The notes: generated by a model not told the origin, from the letters alone. Shown: positions 26,416 to 38,697, counted from the stretch's first letter. The stretch: 64,000 nucleotides of DNA from an uncultured Christensenellaceae bacterium (GCA_910586655.1 CAJUIR010000001.1:1-64000); one strand, 5' to 3'. Translations and numbers: made by a program.

Positions 26416-27825
26416 ATGTTATTTGAACGTCAGAATTTCTTTGTCGCAGGGCTTTCGCGCTCGGGCGTATCCGCCGCGGAATATCTCGTTTCCCGCGGGG
26501 CGCGCGTGTACGTGTACGACGACGTACAGGACGAGCATGTCTTGTCCGCTTCCGATAAGTTGTTCGATATGGGCTGCGTCGTGGTTCAAAAGGAAGAATT
26601 ATACGAAAGAGCCGCCGAATGCGATATCCTCGTTTTAAGCCCGGGGATCCCCGTGGACCATCCGCTGCCCGTCGCATTCCGGAAGGCGGGTAAAAGCATC
26701 ATCGGCGAAACCGAACTCGGCGCGCTTGCATTGCGTTGTCCCGTGATCGCCGTAACGGGAACGAACGGAAAAACAACGACCGTAACGATGATCGAAAGTA
26801 TTTTCCGTACGGCGGGCAAGAGCGCGGTTGCCTGTGCCAACGTAGGAAAACCCATCACTTCGTGCTTAAACGAACTCGGGGAAAAGAGCGTAGCCGTTGC
26901 GGAAATTTCCTCCTTCCAACTTGAAACGCTCTATTCGCTCCGCCCGCACGTTGCGGTGGTGCTCAACGTGACGGAAGATCATCTCAACCGTCACTACAAT
27001 ATGGAGAACTATGTTTATCTCAAATCGCGCATCCTGAAAAATTCTGCGGAAAGCGAATATGCCGTCCTCAATTACGACGATCCGATCGTACGCGGTTTTG
27101 CCGAAAAGACCAAGGCGAAGATCGTGTGGTTTTCGTTACAGGAAAAAGTGGAAGGCGCTTACATAGAGGACGGAAGTTTTTGCTATCGCGGAGAACGTCT
27201 GTTTTCCGAACGCGAACTGCCGATCGACGGCGAACACAACCGCGCCAACGCGCTTGCCGCAATTTGTGCCGCAAAAATTATGGGGCTTGGCAATGCTTCT
27301 ATCATTGCCGCGCTTAAATCCTTCCGCGGCGTGAAACACCGTTTACAGAAGGTGGGCGAATTGGGCGGCGTAACGTTTATCGACGATTCCAAAGCCACGA
27401 ATGTGGATTCCGCGATCAAAGCGGTACAGAGCGTGAAAGGGGAAAGCGTCTTGCTTTTGGGCGGTAAGGACAAGGGATATTCATACGAGCCGATGTTCGA
27501 CGCGGTGAAAAAGTCGGGCGTCGTACATACGGTGATATACGGTGAAAATGCGTTCCGCATTCTCAACGCTGCTTTAAAACAAGGGTATACCGCAGTGACC
27601 GTTTGCCGTCCGTTCGATATGGCGGTTCGCATTGCTTATCTTACAGCGAAACGCGGCCAGAACGTTTTGCTCAGTCCTGCTTCCGCAAGTTTCGACGCAT
27701 TCAAGAGTTATGAGGAGCGCGGCGAGCGGTTTGCCGAAATGCTTTCCATCCTTGCAAAAGAAACCTCTAAAAATCATTACGGCGTCATCGCAGGGGGAGA
27801 GGGTGAAACCTACGAAACAGAGTAA
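26416..27825 (+). CDS. murD: UDP-MurNAc-L-alanine:D-glutamate ligase MurD
   Basis: Adds D-glutamate, made by the MurI upstream. The 469-residue ligase has a Rossmann N-terminus (FFVAGLSRSGVSAAEYLVSRG), the ATP loop AVTGTNGKTTTVTMI and the central AEISSFQLETL and NVTEDHLNRH. AAAGGAG precedes the ATG. Its end overlaps the ftsW start by about 23 nt. Confidence 0.96.
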   Translation: MLFERQNFFVAGLSRSGVSAAEYLVSRGARVYVYDDVQDEHVLSASDKLFDMGCVVVQKEELYERAAECDILVLSPGIPVDHPLPVAFRKAGKSIIGETELGALALRCPVIAVTGTNGKTTTVTMIESIFRTAGKSAVACANVGKPITSCLNELGEKSVAVAEISSFQLETLYSLRPHVAVVLNVTEDHLNRHYNMENYVYLKSRILKNSAESEYAVLNYDDPIVRGFAEKTKAKIVWFSLQEKVEGAYIEDGSFCYRGERLFSERELPIDGEHNRANALAAICAAKIMGLGNASIIAALKSFRGVKHRLQKVGELGGVTFIDDSKATNVDSAIKAVQSVKGESVLLLGGKDKGYSYEPMFDAVKKSGVVHTVIYGENAFRILNAALKQGYTAVTVCRPFDMAVRIAYLTAKRGQNVLLSPASASFDAFKSYEERGERFAEMLSILAKETSKNHYGVIAGGEGETYETE

Positions 27826-28957
27826 TTTTGCCGAGAAATTGCGGCAAAAAGGCTGCGGCGACTTACTGTTTCTGGGCGGCGTTCTCATTCTTGCGGCATA
27901 CGGCGTACTCTGCGTCTATTCGGCAAGCAGTTATAACGCGGAAGTCCAGTACGGCGACGCATATTATTTTTTGAAAAAGCAGATCATCGGTTTTGTCATC
28001 GGATTTGCCGCCATGATCGGGATCGGATTTCTGCCTTACCGCAAACTCAATCGAAGATGGGTGGGGCTGACCGCGCTCGCAGTATCTCTGATCTTGCTCG
28101 CCCTTGTATTTGTTCCAGGGCTCGGCAAAAGCAATTACGGCGCGACGCGCTGGATTGGGTTCGGGTCATTTACCATTCAGCCCTCGGAAATCGCAAAATA
28201 CGGATTTGTATTGTTTACGGCATGGTATTTTGCAAAGAATCCCGCACGGATGCGCTCTTTGAAAGGAGTGCTGCCCGTACTCGGCGCGGGGTTAAGTATT
28301 TGCGTGCTGATTATGCTCGAACCCAATATGTCGGTTACCATGTGCGTCGGCGCGATCATGGTGGGAATGATCTTTCTTGCGGGGGCGTCTTGGAAGACGG
28401 TCGCATCCATCTGTGTTCCCGTGTTGTTTGCCGTACCCGTTCTCATTCTTGCCGAACCCTATCGTTTGCAAAGACTTTCGGCGTTCGTCAATCCTTGGGC
28501 ATCGCCCAAAGAGGAAGGATATCAACTCATTCAGTCTCTCTATGCGCTGGGGAACGGAAATCTGTTCGGCGTAGGAATTTTCAATTCCCGTCAGAAATAT
28601 CGTTTTTTACCCTTTTCGGAAAGCGACTTTATTCTTTCGGTCATCGCGGAGGAAACGGGTTTCGTCGGCGTTCTGGCATTGTTCGCGGTCATCGGATTTG
28701 TGATTTGGAGAGGATTCCGGATCGCGCGCCGATGCGATAATTTTTACGGATTTATGCTTGTTTCGGGTATCATGGTAGCGTTTGCCGTACAGTCTGCGCT
28801 CAACGCGCTGGTGGTCAGCGGTTGTATTCCTCCCACCGGATTGCCGCTTCCTCTCATTTCGGCAGGCAATACTTCTCTGATCGTTACAATGTCGGGGATG
28901 GGGATCGTCTACGGAGTTTCAAGACACAACGGAAAGGAGAAACGTCATAAGATATAA
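27803..28957 (+). CDS. ftsW: SEDS-family glycosyltransferase FtsW
   Basis: Septal peptidoglycan polymerase with about ten membrane helices, partner of the transpeptidase encoded at 22.2 kb. Recognisable segments are VYSASSYNAE, FGSFTIQPSEIAKYG, ALGNGNLFGVG and GCIPPTGLPLPLISAGNTSL. The start is GTG 27803, with GGGGGAGAG upstream inside the murD end; the in-frame sequence further upstream is antisense-like and belongs to murD. About 384 residues. SpoVE is the sporulation paralogue with the same signature and cannot be told apart by sequence alone. Confidence 0.93.
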   Translation: MKPTKQSNFAEKLRQKGCGDLLFLGGVLILAAYGVLCVYSASSYNAEVQYGDAYYFLKKQIIGFVIGFAAMIGIGFLPYRKLNRRWVGLTALAVSLILLALVFVPGLGKSNYGATRWIGFGSFTIQPSEIAKYGFVLFTAWYFAKNPARMRSLKGVLPVLGAGLSICVLIMLEPNMSVTMCVGAIMVGMIFLAGASWKTVASICVPVLFAVPVLILAEPYRLQRLSAFVNPWASPKEEGYQLIQSLYALGNGNLFGVGIFNSRQKYRFLPFSESDFILSVIAEETGFVGVLALFAVIGFVIWRGFRIARRCDNFYGFMLVSGIMVAFAVQSALNALVVSGCIPPTGLPLPLISAGNTSLIVTMSGMGIVYGVSRHNGKEKRHKI

Positions 28958-28969
28958 CACATAGAACGC

Positions 28970-28994
28970 AAAATTGCCCGCATCGGGTAATTTT
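28970..28994 (+). terminator. Weak hairpin between ftsW and murA
   Basis: AAAATTGCCCG / CGGGTAATTTT (11 pairs including one G-T) followed by GTGTTTTG. It may partly terminate or process the cluster mRNA. Confidence 0.5.
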
Positions 28995-29024
28995 GTGTTT
29001 TGCGAAAAACGAGAGGAGAGAACT

Positions 29025-30281
29025 ATGGATAAATATATGATAGACGGCGGGAAGAGGTTATACGGAAGTATCAAGATACAATCTGCGAAAAATTCCGTAT
29101 TGCCTCTTTTTGCCGCTTCCATTTTAACGGATAAACGCGTAACGATTCGGGAAGCGCCCGTCATCTCCGACGTGTCCTGTATGGCGCAGATCTTGCGCGA
29201 ATTGGGAGCGGACGTGACTTTTCGCGGCGACGACGTAACGATCGATAGTTCCGACGCTTGCTGTCATGAGATTTCTTCTTCGCTGACAAAGGAACTGCGC
29301 TCGTCCGTTTTTATGCTCGGTTCGCTGTTGACGCGTTTCCACCGTGCGCGCATTGCCTATCCGGGTGGATGCGATATCGGTCTCAGACCCATCGATCTCC
29401 ATTTGAACGCGCTGAAACGTTTGGGGGTAAACATTACCGAACGGGAGGGATTTATCCTTTGCGAATGCGATATTCTGCACGGGACCGAAATCGTACTTGA
29501 TTTCCCGAGCGTCGGGGCAACGGAAAATATTTTGCTTGCCGCCGTAAAGGCAGAAGGAACAACGGTACTGTCGGGTGCGGCGAAAGAGCCGGAGATCGTC
29601 GATTTACAGAATTTTCTCAACGCCATGGGCGCGAAGGTGAGCGGAGCGGGAACGGACGAAATCGTGATCGAAGGGGTTAAGTCGCTCGGCGGCGTTACAT
29701 ACAGACCCATGAAAGACCGGATCGAAGCGGGAACCTTTCTCATAGCGGCTGCCATCTGCGGCGGCGAAGTGGAGGTCATCGGAGTGAAAAACCAACATAT
29801 CGGGTTACTTTTACATAAGTTGCGTGAAAACGGTTGCAAAATACATACGAAAAGTGATAGAATAAGAATAGAAAGTCAGGGGCGGCTCCGCTGTAACCGT
29901 CGGATCGAAACGATGCCTTTTCCGGGGTTTCCGACCGATTTGCAGGCGCAGATGACTGCGCTCAACTGTATCTGCGAGGGCGGCGCGATCGTCATCGAAA
30001 ATTTGTTCGAGACCCGTTTTAAATACGTGCCCGAACTTCAGAAGATGGGCGCGGATATCGAAGTTCGCGGCAGGACCGCATTTGTGCGGGGCGTAAAATC
30101 GTTGCACGGCGCTTCCGTTATGGCGGGCGATCTGCGCGGCGGCGCCGCGCTCGTGCTTGCGGCGCTCGGTGCGGACGGAGTTTCGGAAGTGATCGATCTT
30201 TCCTATGTGGACAGAGGTTATTCCGATTTACAGAAAAAATTAAAATCACTCGGTGCGGCGGTAAAACGGGTTCGCGTATAA
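29025..30281 (+). CDS. murA: UDP-GlcNAc 1-carboxyvinyltransferase MurA
   Basis: First committed step of peptidoglycan synthesis. The 418-residue EPSP-synthase fold has the conserved SAKNSVLPLFAASIL near 19 and the catalytic cysteine in YPGGCDIGLRPIDLH near 115, the residue alkylated by fosfomycin. FPSVGATENILLAAVKAEG and FPTDLQAQMTAL are also present. The start is ATG 29025 with GAGAGGAGAG upstream. In many Firmicutes this slot holds murG; here murG is absent from the cluster. Confidence 0.95.
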   Translation: MDKYMIDGGKRLYGSIKIQSAKNSVLPLFAASILTDKRVTIREAPVISDVSCMAQILRELGADVTFRGDDVTIDSSDACCHEISSSLTKELRSSVFMLGSLLTRFHRARIAYPGGCDIGLRPIDLHLNALKRLGVNITEREGFILCECDILHGTEIVLDFPSVGATENILLAAVKAEGTTVLSGAAKEPEIVDLQNFLNAMGAKVSGAGTDEIVIEGVKSLGGVTYRPMKDRIEAGTFLIAAAICGGEVEVIGVKNQHIGLLLHKLRENGCKIHTKSDRIRIESQGRLRCNRRIETMPFPGFPTDLQAQMTALNCICEGGAIVIENLFETRFKYVPELQKMGADIEVRGRTAFVRGVKSLHGASVMAGDLRGGAALVLAALGADGVSEVIDLSYVDRGYSDLQKKLKSLGAAVKRVRV

Positions 30282-30305
30282 CGGTTCCGTACCAAGGAGT
30301 TGCCA

Positions 30306-31094
30306 ATGAAAAAAAAGGTAATTTTTACCACTCTGGTTGCCTTCTTGCTGTTATTTCTCGTTGTGCTTGCGGGATTGAACGCCGTCTATACGGTTACGAA
30401 CGTTCATGCCAATTTCTGCACGTTTTCGGCAGAGGGGGAAGCCGAGGCAAGAAAATTACAGGAAAAGTTGGATTCCTTTGTCGATCAGAGTTCGGTATTC
30501 CTCGATTTAGACGATGTTCAGGCGGCGGTCGAGGAATATCCCTGCTTCCGTTTGGAGTCTGCCGAAAAACGGTATCCCGATAAACTGGAATTGAAAATTG
30601 TCGAAAGGAAAGAAGCATTTTCTTATCTTCTCGAAAACGGAAAATATGCCGTGTTAGACGAACGGGGAGATTATTTATACGAAAAAGATTCCAATCAAAA
30701 CCGCATCAGCGGAGAAAATATTCTTTTGCTTGGCGATTTTAAATACGAAAACGGAGAAAAAGGCGATTATTTCGGCGATCTCGTCACGATATTTTCCGCT
30801 TTGCGCGATGTTTTGACGGAAGTCCGAGCCAACGTAATATCCTTTGAACTGGAATTAAACGGCGCTCCCACGACGACGAAAATCGACTATATCAACATTC
30901 GGATGCGGGAAGGCGCGGTGATCAAGATAGAAGATCCCCATGTCCGCGCCAACGAAAAAGCGCGGCTTGCGATCGAGTGTTACGCCGGAACAGGCGCATA
31001 TGAGGGCAAGGGGCTTACCGACGTGCAGCGAGTGACCGAAGTCATTACCGTATTTGAAAGAGAGGGCAGTTTGCTGCTTAGCCCGCAACTATAA
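30306..31094 (+). CDS. ftsQ: FtsQ/DivIB-like divisome protein
   Basis: A 262-residue protein with a cytoplasmic N-terminus of a few lysines, one membrane helix (FTTLVAFLLLFLVVLAGLNAVY, about 6-27) and an extracellular domain. The VDQSSVFLDLDDVQAAVEEYPCF stretch and the DKLELKIVERKEAFSYL strand resemble a POTRA-like and beta domain. AAGGAG 7 nt before ATG 30306 sets the start. Position after murA and before the ftsA-like gene fits FtsQ. It closes the mraZ-headed transcript at a terminator. Confidence 0.85.
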   Translation: MKKKVIFTTLVAFLLLFLVVLAGLNAVYTVTNVHANFCTFSAEGEAEARKLQEKLDSFVDQSSVFLDLDDVQAAVEEYPCFRLESAEKRYPDKLELKIVERKEAFSYLLENGKYAVLDERGDYLYEKDSNQNRISGENILLLGDFKYENGEKGDYFGDLVTIFSALRDVLTEVRANVISFELELNGAPTTTKIDYINIRMREGAVIKIEDPHVRANEKARLAIECYAGTGAYEGKGLTDVQRVTEVITVFEREGSLLLSPQL

Positions 31095-31103
31095 AACAGA
31101 GAG

Positions 31104-31136
31104 AAAAAGCGTTTCCTCGGCGGAAATGCTTTTTTT
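31104..31136 (+). terminator. Terminator after ftsQ
   Basis: AAAAAGCGTTTC / GAAATGCTTTTT stem with one mismatch, then TT; closes the mraZ-ftsQ transcript. Confidence 0.85.
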
Positions 31137-31166
31137 ATGATATGACATAAATAACCCGTCATTTTC

Positions 31167-31195
31167 TTGACAAGTTTGGGTTAAGACGATATAAT
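31167..31195 (+). promoter_or_regulatory. Promoter of ftsA-ftsZ
   Basis: Consensus TTGACA (31167-31172), 17 bp, TATAAT (31190-31195), 48 nt before the ftsA-like ATG. It makes ftsAZ transcription independent of the MraZ-controlled promoter. Confidence 0.85.
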
Positions 31196-31243
31196 GTTAA
31201 GAGATAAAATCGTGTCGCTCGAACACGGCAGAGAGGATGATAT

Positions 31244-32398
31244 ATGGGGCGCAAAAGCGTAGCGGTTTTGGATATCCGTTCCACCGAATTGGCAGTTATA
31301 ATCGGCGAACGCGGCGTGAATAATACGTTTGCGCTGAAAGCAAGCGCGACGGAGAGTTACAGCGGATATAACGAACACGAGTTTTATGACGCAAAAGGTT
31401 TGGCGGACGCGATTTACAGTGCGGTTTCTGCGGTAGAGCAAATGTGCGGCGAGCGGATACGCGAACTTTACATCGGCGTTCCGGGCGTATTCTGTAAGGT
31501 GGAACCCAAAGAACAATCGATCAGTTTCCCCAAAAAACGTAAAATCGGTCAGAAAGAAATCGATTCATTATTCGCAAGCGGGAACGAAATGCAGGAAGAT
31601 TATCGGTTTATCCGCGCTACAAGCATGATCTTTATTACGTCGGACAGTCGCCGCGTGATCGATCCCACCGGACTTTATTCCGATTTGCTTAGCGGATATC
31701 TTTCTTATTTCTATTGCAGCCGTTATTTTGCCGATTTAATGGAAGAGATCTTTAACGAAACAAAAATCGTTTTGCGGTTTTTACCTGCGCAATATGCGAT
31801 GGCTTCCTATCTCATTCCGTCGGAAACACGCGACGAATACGCGATCTTCCTCGATGTCGGGTTTTTGTCTTCCACGCTTCTCATATTGCTCGGAAACGGC
31901 GTTCTCATTCAGAATACCGAGATGGTTGGCAGATTGCAGATCGCCGTTCGTCTTGCGGAAAAATTCGATCTTCCCTATGACGCGGCGGTTGCGCTCGTTT
32001 CCAAAGCCAATCTCTATGTAAAACCGTCTTCTGGAAATATGGAATTCATTCATCAGGGCGTGTCTTATGAAATCGACGCAAACGAACTTGCCGAAACCGT
32101 AAAAGACGGGTTGGACGAGTTGTGCGAAAAAATCGGCGGTCTTTTGGAGGAGTGCTCCGGCAGAAACCTCGAATGTAAACCCGTGTACGTTACGGGTGAG
32201 GGACTGTATGAGATCCGCGGCGCGCTTGAACATGTGGGCAAACGTTTAAGCCGTGTGTGCGAGCAACTTGCGCCCGATTTACCCTACTACAATAAACCGT
32301 CGATGAGTTCGCCGATCGCACTTATCGATATGGCTTGTGAAGATCACCGCAAAGTCGGAATTCTATACCGTATCTTATACGGTTTCGGAGGTTATTAA
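31244..32398 (+). CDS. ftsA: Divergent FtsA-like actin-fold protein
   Basis: A 384-residue protein directly before ftsZ, expected to tether FtsZ to the membrane. The actin-fold phosphate elements are recognisable but drifted: SVAVLDIRSTELAVIIGE at the N-terminus and AIFLDVGFLSSTLLILLGNG near 203. The IGVPGVFC and VYVTGEGLYEI segments match expected strand positions. The C-terminus (HRKVGILYRILYGFGGY) could be the amphipathic membrane-binding helix. Sequence is far from typical FtsA, so position carries much of the call. GAGAGG precedes the ATG. Confidence 0.75.
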   Translation: MGRKSVAVLDIRSTELAVIIGERGVNNTFALKASATESYSGYNEHEFYDAKGLADAIYSAVSAVEQMCGERIRELYIGVPGVFCKVEPKEQSISFPKKRKIGQKEIDSLFASGNEMQEDYRFIRATSMIFITSDSRRVIDPTGLYSDLLSGYLSYFYCSRYFADLMEEIFNETKIVLRFLPAQYAMASYLIPSETRDEYAIFLDVGFLSSTLLILLGNGVLIQNTEMVGRLQIAVRLAEKFDLPYDAAVALVSKANLYVKPSSGNMEFIHQGVSYEIDANELAETVKDGLDELCEKIGGLLEECSGRNLECKPVYVTGEGLYEIRGALEHVGKRLSRVCEQLAPDLPYYNKPSMSSPIALIDMACEDHRKVGILYRILYGFGGY

Positions 32399-32399
32399 T

Positions 32400-33683
<1,284 letters not shown>

Positions 33684-33712
33684 ACGGATCTGAACGGTCG
33701 ACGGGAATCAAT

Positions 33713-34426
33713 ATGGTAGTTGGAATATTAGGCGGAATGGGAACGTATGCTACGGTTGATTTTTTCAAACGTTTGGCAGACTCTTTTCCCGCGGAAAAAG
33801 AATGGGAACGCCCGAGAATGATCATCGACAATCATTGCACTATGCCTTCGCGGGTTCGGGCGCTTTTATATGGAGAAAAAAGAAAAGAATTGGTCGATGA
33901 TTTGGTCGGTTCGATCGATTTATTACTCCAAGGCGGCGCGACCGACGTAATTTTGGCTTGCAATACTTCGCATTGTTTTTTAGACGACGTGTATCGGTTG
34001 CGTCCCGAATTCCGCAAGTACGTGATCCATATTATCGAGTTGTGCGCAAAAAAATTGAGTGAGCGAAAAATCGGCGAAGTATATCTGATTGCAACGGAAG
34101 GAACGATCGAAACAGGGATTTATGATCAATATTTATCACGGTACGGAATCCGTGCGTCGTTGCCCGCGCAAAACGAACTTGTTTTAATTAGAAATTTTAT
34201 CGAAGCAGTCAAACAAAATAATATTACGGATGACGCGCTTCGGAAATTCGGATGCTTTTTAAACGATGTGAAGAACGAACACATTATCTTGGGCTGTACC
34301 GAAATTCCCGTCATTTACGGAAGGCTGAAAGAAAAGCCTGCTAAAATGGTTTACGACCCGTTACAGTTTGCCATTGACGAATTAAAATTAAAATTCGGAC
34401 TTGAAATTTCGGGCGGACAGGCGTAA
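33713..34426 (+). CDS. Aspartate/glutamate racemase family protein
   Basis: A 237-residue protein of the cysteine-pair racemase family: GILGGMGTYATVDFF at the start, first cysteine in LACNTSHCF near 83 and second in ILGCTEIPVIY near 186. It is distinct from MurI at 19.1 kb. It starts a four-gene set with a HAD phosphatase, a nucleotidyltransferase and LicD, so it may supply a D-amino acid or related acid for surface polymer decoration rather than peptidoglycan; this is inference. It follows ftsZ by 29 nt and may be read through from it. Confidence 0.85.
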   Translation: MVVGILGGMGTYATVDFFKRLADSFPAEKEWERPRMIIDNHCTMPSRVRALLYGEKRKELVDDLVGSIDLLLQGGATDVILACNTSHCFLDDVYRLRPEFRKYVIHIIELCAKKLSERKIGEVYLIATEGTIETGIYDQYLSRYGIRASLPAQNELVLIRNFIEAVKQNNITDDALRKFGCFLNDVKNEHIILGCTEIPVIYGRLKEKPAKMVYDPLQFAIDELKLKFGLEISGGQA

Positions 34427-34448
34427 AACGATACAAAAAGGAAGAGTC

Positions 34449-35051
34449 ATGTCAGACTATATTTTTTTATTTGATTTGGATTCTACGTTGACGCAAAAAG
34501 AAATCTTACCCGAGATATCCAAAGAAATCGGAAAAGAAAAAGAAATGCGTCAACTGACGGAAGACACAATGCAGGGCGTCATACCGTTTAAACAGAGTTT
34601 TCTGAATCGGGTAAATATACTGAAATCAATCGACGTTGAAGAAGTTCAGCAGATCATTAACAATATCCCTTTAAACGAGCATTTAATCCAATTTATACAG
34701 GAAAACAGACAGCGTTGTTATATTGTGACGGGCAACTTAGATATCTGGATCAGCGCATTGATGAAGCGTATCGGCATGAACGGACATTATTGCTGTTCCA
34801 AAGCGATCGTTGACGGCGACGGCACGGTAAAAGTCGTCAGCGTGTTGGATAAAGAGTTGACTGCGAAACAATTTGTGCATCCCTTGGTTGTCGTCGGAGA
34901 CGGGAATAACGATGCGGATATGGCGCGTTTGGCAGAAATCGCCGTCGGGTACGGCGGGGTACGCGAAATTGCGCCTGCTTTGATGAAATGCATCGATTAT
35001 GCGTTTATGGATGAAAAAAAATTAGTTCAGTTTTTGACGGAACTTTTATAA
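34449..35051 (+). CDS. HAD-superfamily phosphatase, SerB-like
   Basis: A 200-residue HAD phosphatase with motif I FLFDLDSTLT at 6-15, motif II TGN near 97, lysine in the segment around 140 and motif IV VVVGDGNNDADMA near 157. The cap is small, as in phosphoserine- and phosphocholine-type phosphatases. Start ATG 34449 has AAAAGGAAGAG upstream. It stands between the racemase and the nucleotidyltransferase genes, 9 nt before the latter, so it probably processes a phosphorylated intermediate of the same pathway. Confidence 0.85.
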   Translation: MSDYIFLFDLDSTLTQKEILPEISKEIGKEKEMRQLTEDTMQGVIPFKQSFLNRVNILKSIDVEEVQQIINNIPLNEHLIQFIQENRQRCYIVTGNLDIWISALMKRIGMNGHYCCSKAIVDGDGTVKVVSVLDKELTAKQFVHPLVVVGDGNNDADMARLAEIAVGYGGVREIAPALMKCIDYAFMDEKKLVQFLTELL

Positions 35052-35060
35052 AGGTGGAGT

Positions 35061-35699
35061 ATGAACGATATAACGGTTGTCATCAGTTGTGCGGGAATGG
35101 GCACGCGGCTTGGTATCGGCGTGACGAAGGCGCTTGTCGATATTGCGGGGAAGCCGTTGATCATCCGCCAGTTGGAACAGTTAAAAGAAATCGAAGACGT
35201 AAGGATCGTTGTCGGTTATCAAGCGGAAAACGTAATCGAACTGGTAAAAAAATATCGTTCTGACGTGATGTTTGCGTTTAATAACGATTACAGAACGACC
35301 GGTACGGGCGCAAGTTTATCGAAGGGGTGCATTAACGCCAAAGAATACGTCGTGACGTTAGATGGCGATCTTTTGGTGCATCCGGAAGATATGCAAAAAG
35401 TTTTATACGCGCAATACGAATGTATCGGAGGGGCGGAACCCACAACCGATAATCCCGTACTTATGACGGTAGATAAAAACGATTGCGTCAGTCTGTTTTC
35501 GCGTGAAAAAGGCGATTTGGAGTGGACGGGTTTGGCAAAGATCAAATCTTCGCGATTAAAAAGCGGAACGAAACACGTCTATCAGATGATAGAGCCGTTG
35601 TTGCCGATCAAAGTAATGAAAATCAGAACGCGCGAAATCGATACGGTGAACGACTACGAACGTGCAATCAAATGGGTAGAAAACGGTTATAAGGATTAA
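35061..35699 (+). CDS. Sugar/alcohol-phosphate nucleotidyltransferase (LicC-like)
   Basis: A 212-residue nucleotidyltransferase with the NTP-binding ISCAGMGTRLGIGVTKALVDIAGKP (glycine-rich loop and a lysine in place) and the metal-binding aspartate in VVTLDGDLLVHPEDM. Size and neighbourhood next to licD suggest it makes a CDP-activated headgroup, as LicC makes CDP-choline; the actual substrate is unknown. AAGGTGGAG precedes the ATG. Confidence 0.82.
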   Translation: MNDITVVISCAGMGTRLGIGVTKALVDIAGKPLIIRQLEQLKEIEDVRIVVGYQAENVIELVKKYRSDVMFAFNNDYRTTGTGASLSKGCINAKEYVVTLDGDLLVHPEDMQKVLYAQYECIGGAEPTTDNPVLMTVDKNDCVSLFSREKGDLEWTGLAKIKSSRLKSGTKHVYQMIEPLLPIKVMKIRTREIDTVNDYERAIKWVENGYKD

Positions 35700-35703
35700 G
35701 CGA

Positions 35704-36531
35704 ATGAAAAATAACAAAACGAAATATCTTACCTTGAAAGAAGTGCACGAGGCTCTAACAAATATACTTGCGGAGTTCGATCGCATTTGCAGGGAAAATA
35801 ATTTATGCTATACCATTGCATACGGTACTATGATCGGTGCGGTGCGGCATAAAGGTTTTATTCCGTGGGATGACGACATAGACGTGTTTATGCCTCGTCC
35901 CGATTACGAGAGATTTTATGCGCTTGTAAAATCGGGAGAAATCAAATTGAGTGAACATTTTCTTCTTTCCGATGACCGCGGTAAACATGCGTATTACGCA
36001 TTTACAAAATTGATGGACGACCGCTACCGCATTAAAAGTTGGTCGCATATCGAAGTTCCTTATCTCTATATCGATATATTTCCGCTCGACGGCGCGCCCG
36101 ACAATGAAAAAGAGATGAAAAAATTGCGCAAGCGGTGCTTGAAATATTCGGCGATCGGTGCGTTGGCTCGTTGGGCTGTGCCCGATCATAAATGGGCAAT
36201 TTTGATGCGCGTGTTCTTATTTCCGTTCTATTTGTTCGGATCTATTTACGGAACGGCGCGTGCTGCAAGAAAAGCAAATTATTACGCCAAGAAGAACGAT
36301 TTTTATTCCTGCGAAAAATGTTCGCTTTTCAATTTTGAAGAAGTAATGGGAAAATGGACGATGGAACGCGAGAAGTTCTTTGACTTGGTGGAACTTCCTT
36401 TTGAAAACATAAACGTTTATTGTATCTCGGCATACGATGAATGGCTTACGAATTTTTACGGGAACTACATGCAACTTCCGCCTGAAAACAAGCGTATTAC
36501 GCACGGTTTAAAAGTATGGAGAGTGAATTAA
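35704..36531 (+). CDS. licD: LicD family phosphotransferase
   Basis: A 275-residue LicD protein. The family signature is clear: NLCYTIAYGTMIGAVRHKGFIPWDDDIDVFMPR near 41-73, with the D-D-D-I-D nucleotidyltransferase-fold aspartates. LicD enzymes move phosphocholine or related phospho-substituents from a CDP donor onto cell-surface glycans. It lies four nt after the nucleotidyltransferase. A hydrophobic stretch near 165-180 (ILMRVFLFPFYLFGSIYG) may touch the membrane. Confidence 0.92.
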   Translation: MKNNKTKYLTLKEVHEALTNILAEFDRICRENNLCYTIAYGTMIGAVRHKGFIPWDDDIDVFMPRPDYERFYALVKSGEIKLSEHFLLSDDRGKHAYYAFTKLMDDRYRIKSWSHIEVPYLYIDIFPLDGAPDNEKEMKKLRKRCLKYSAIGALARWAVPDHKWAILMRVFLFPFYLFGSIYGTARAARKANYYAKKNDFYSCEKCSLFNFEEVMGKWTMEREKFFDLVELPFENINVYCISAYDEWLTNFYGNYMQLPPENKRITHGLKVWRVN

Positions 36532-36548
36532 TTCACCGATATGAATGA

Positions 36549-36620
36549 AAAATGCCGCTTTTAAGCGGCATTTAATATTACGAAAAAGGCAAAGAAAAAA
36601 GGGCTTAACGCCCTTTTTTC
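36549..36620. terminator. Tandem terminators between licD and groL
   Basis: Two hairpins: AAATGCCGCTT / AAGCGGCATTT (36550-36573) and a GGGC / GCCC stem extended by A6/T6 tracts (36593-36620). The second is symmetric and serves the groESL transcript on the minus strand as well as licD. Confidence 0.88.
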
Positions 36621-36630
36621 TGATTTAGAA

Positions 36631-38560
<1,930 letters not shown>

Positions 38561-38607
38561 ATGGAACCTCCGATGGTTTTATTACAGCGTCTGCTGAATT
38601 CTTATAT

Positions 38608-38635
38608 ATTATAAACGCAAACGCAGTAATGTCAA
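38608..38635 (-). promoter_or_regulatory. Promoter of groESL
   Basis: Minus strand TTGACA (38630-38635), 16 bp, TATAAT (38608-38613). No CIRCE element (TTAGCACTC-N9-GAGTGCTAA) is present around it; the only dyad is CAGC-AGAC-GCTG at about 38585-38596 in the leader. Confidence 0.75.
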
Positions 38636-38697
38636 ACAAAAAAAGAGTAAAAATTTGTAACTTTACGAAATATTTTCCTGCGATTTTTTGAGAGCAA

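Noticed and set aside
28057..28740. A 227-codon frame inside ftsW
   Set aside because: Arg/Ser-rich shadow frame of a certain gene.
34449..34470. ATGTCAGACTAT at the HAD gene start and ATGTCTGACA at the purB start as operator copies
   Set aside because: They are explained by the common N-terminal codons Met-Ser-Asp and lack the full dyad.
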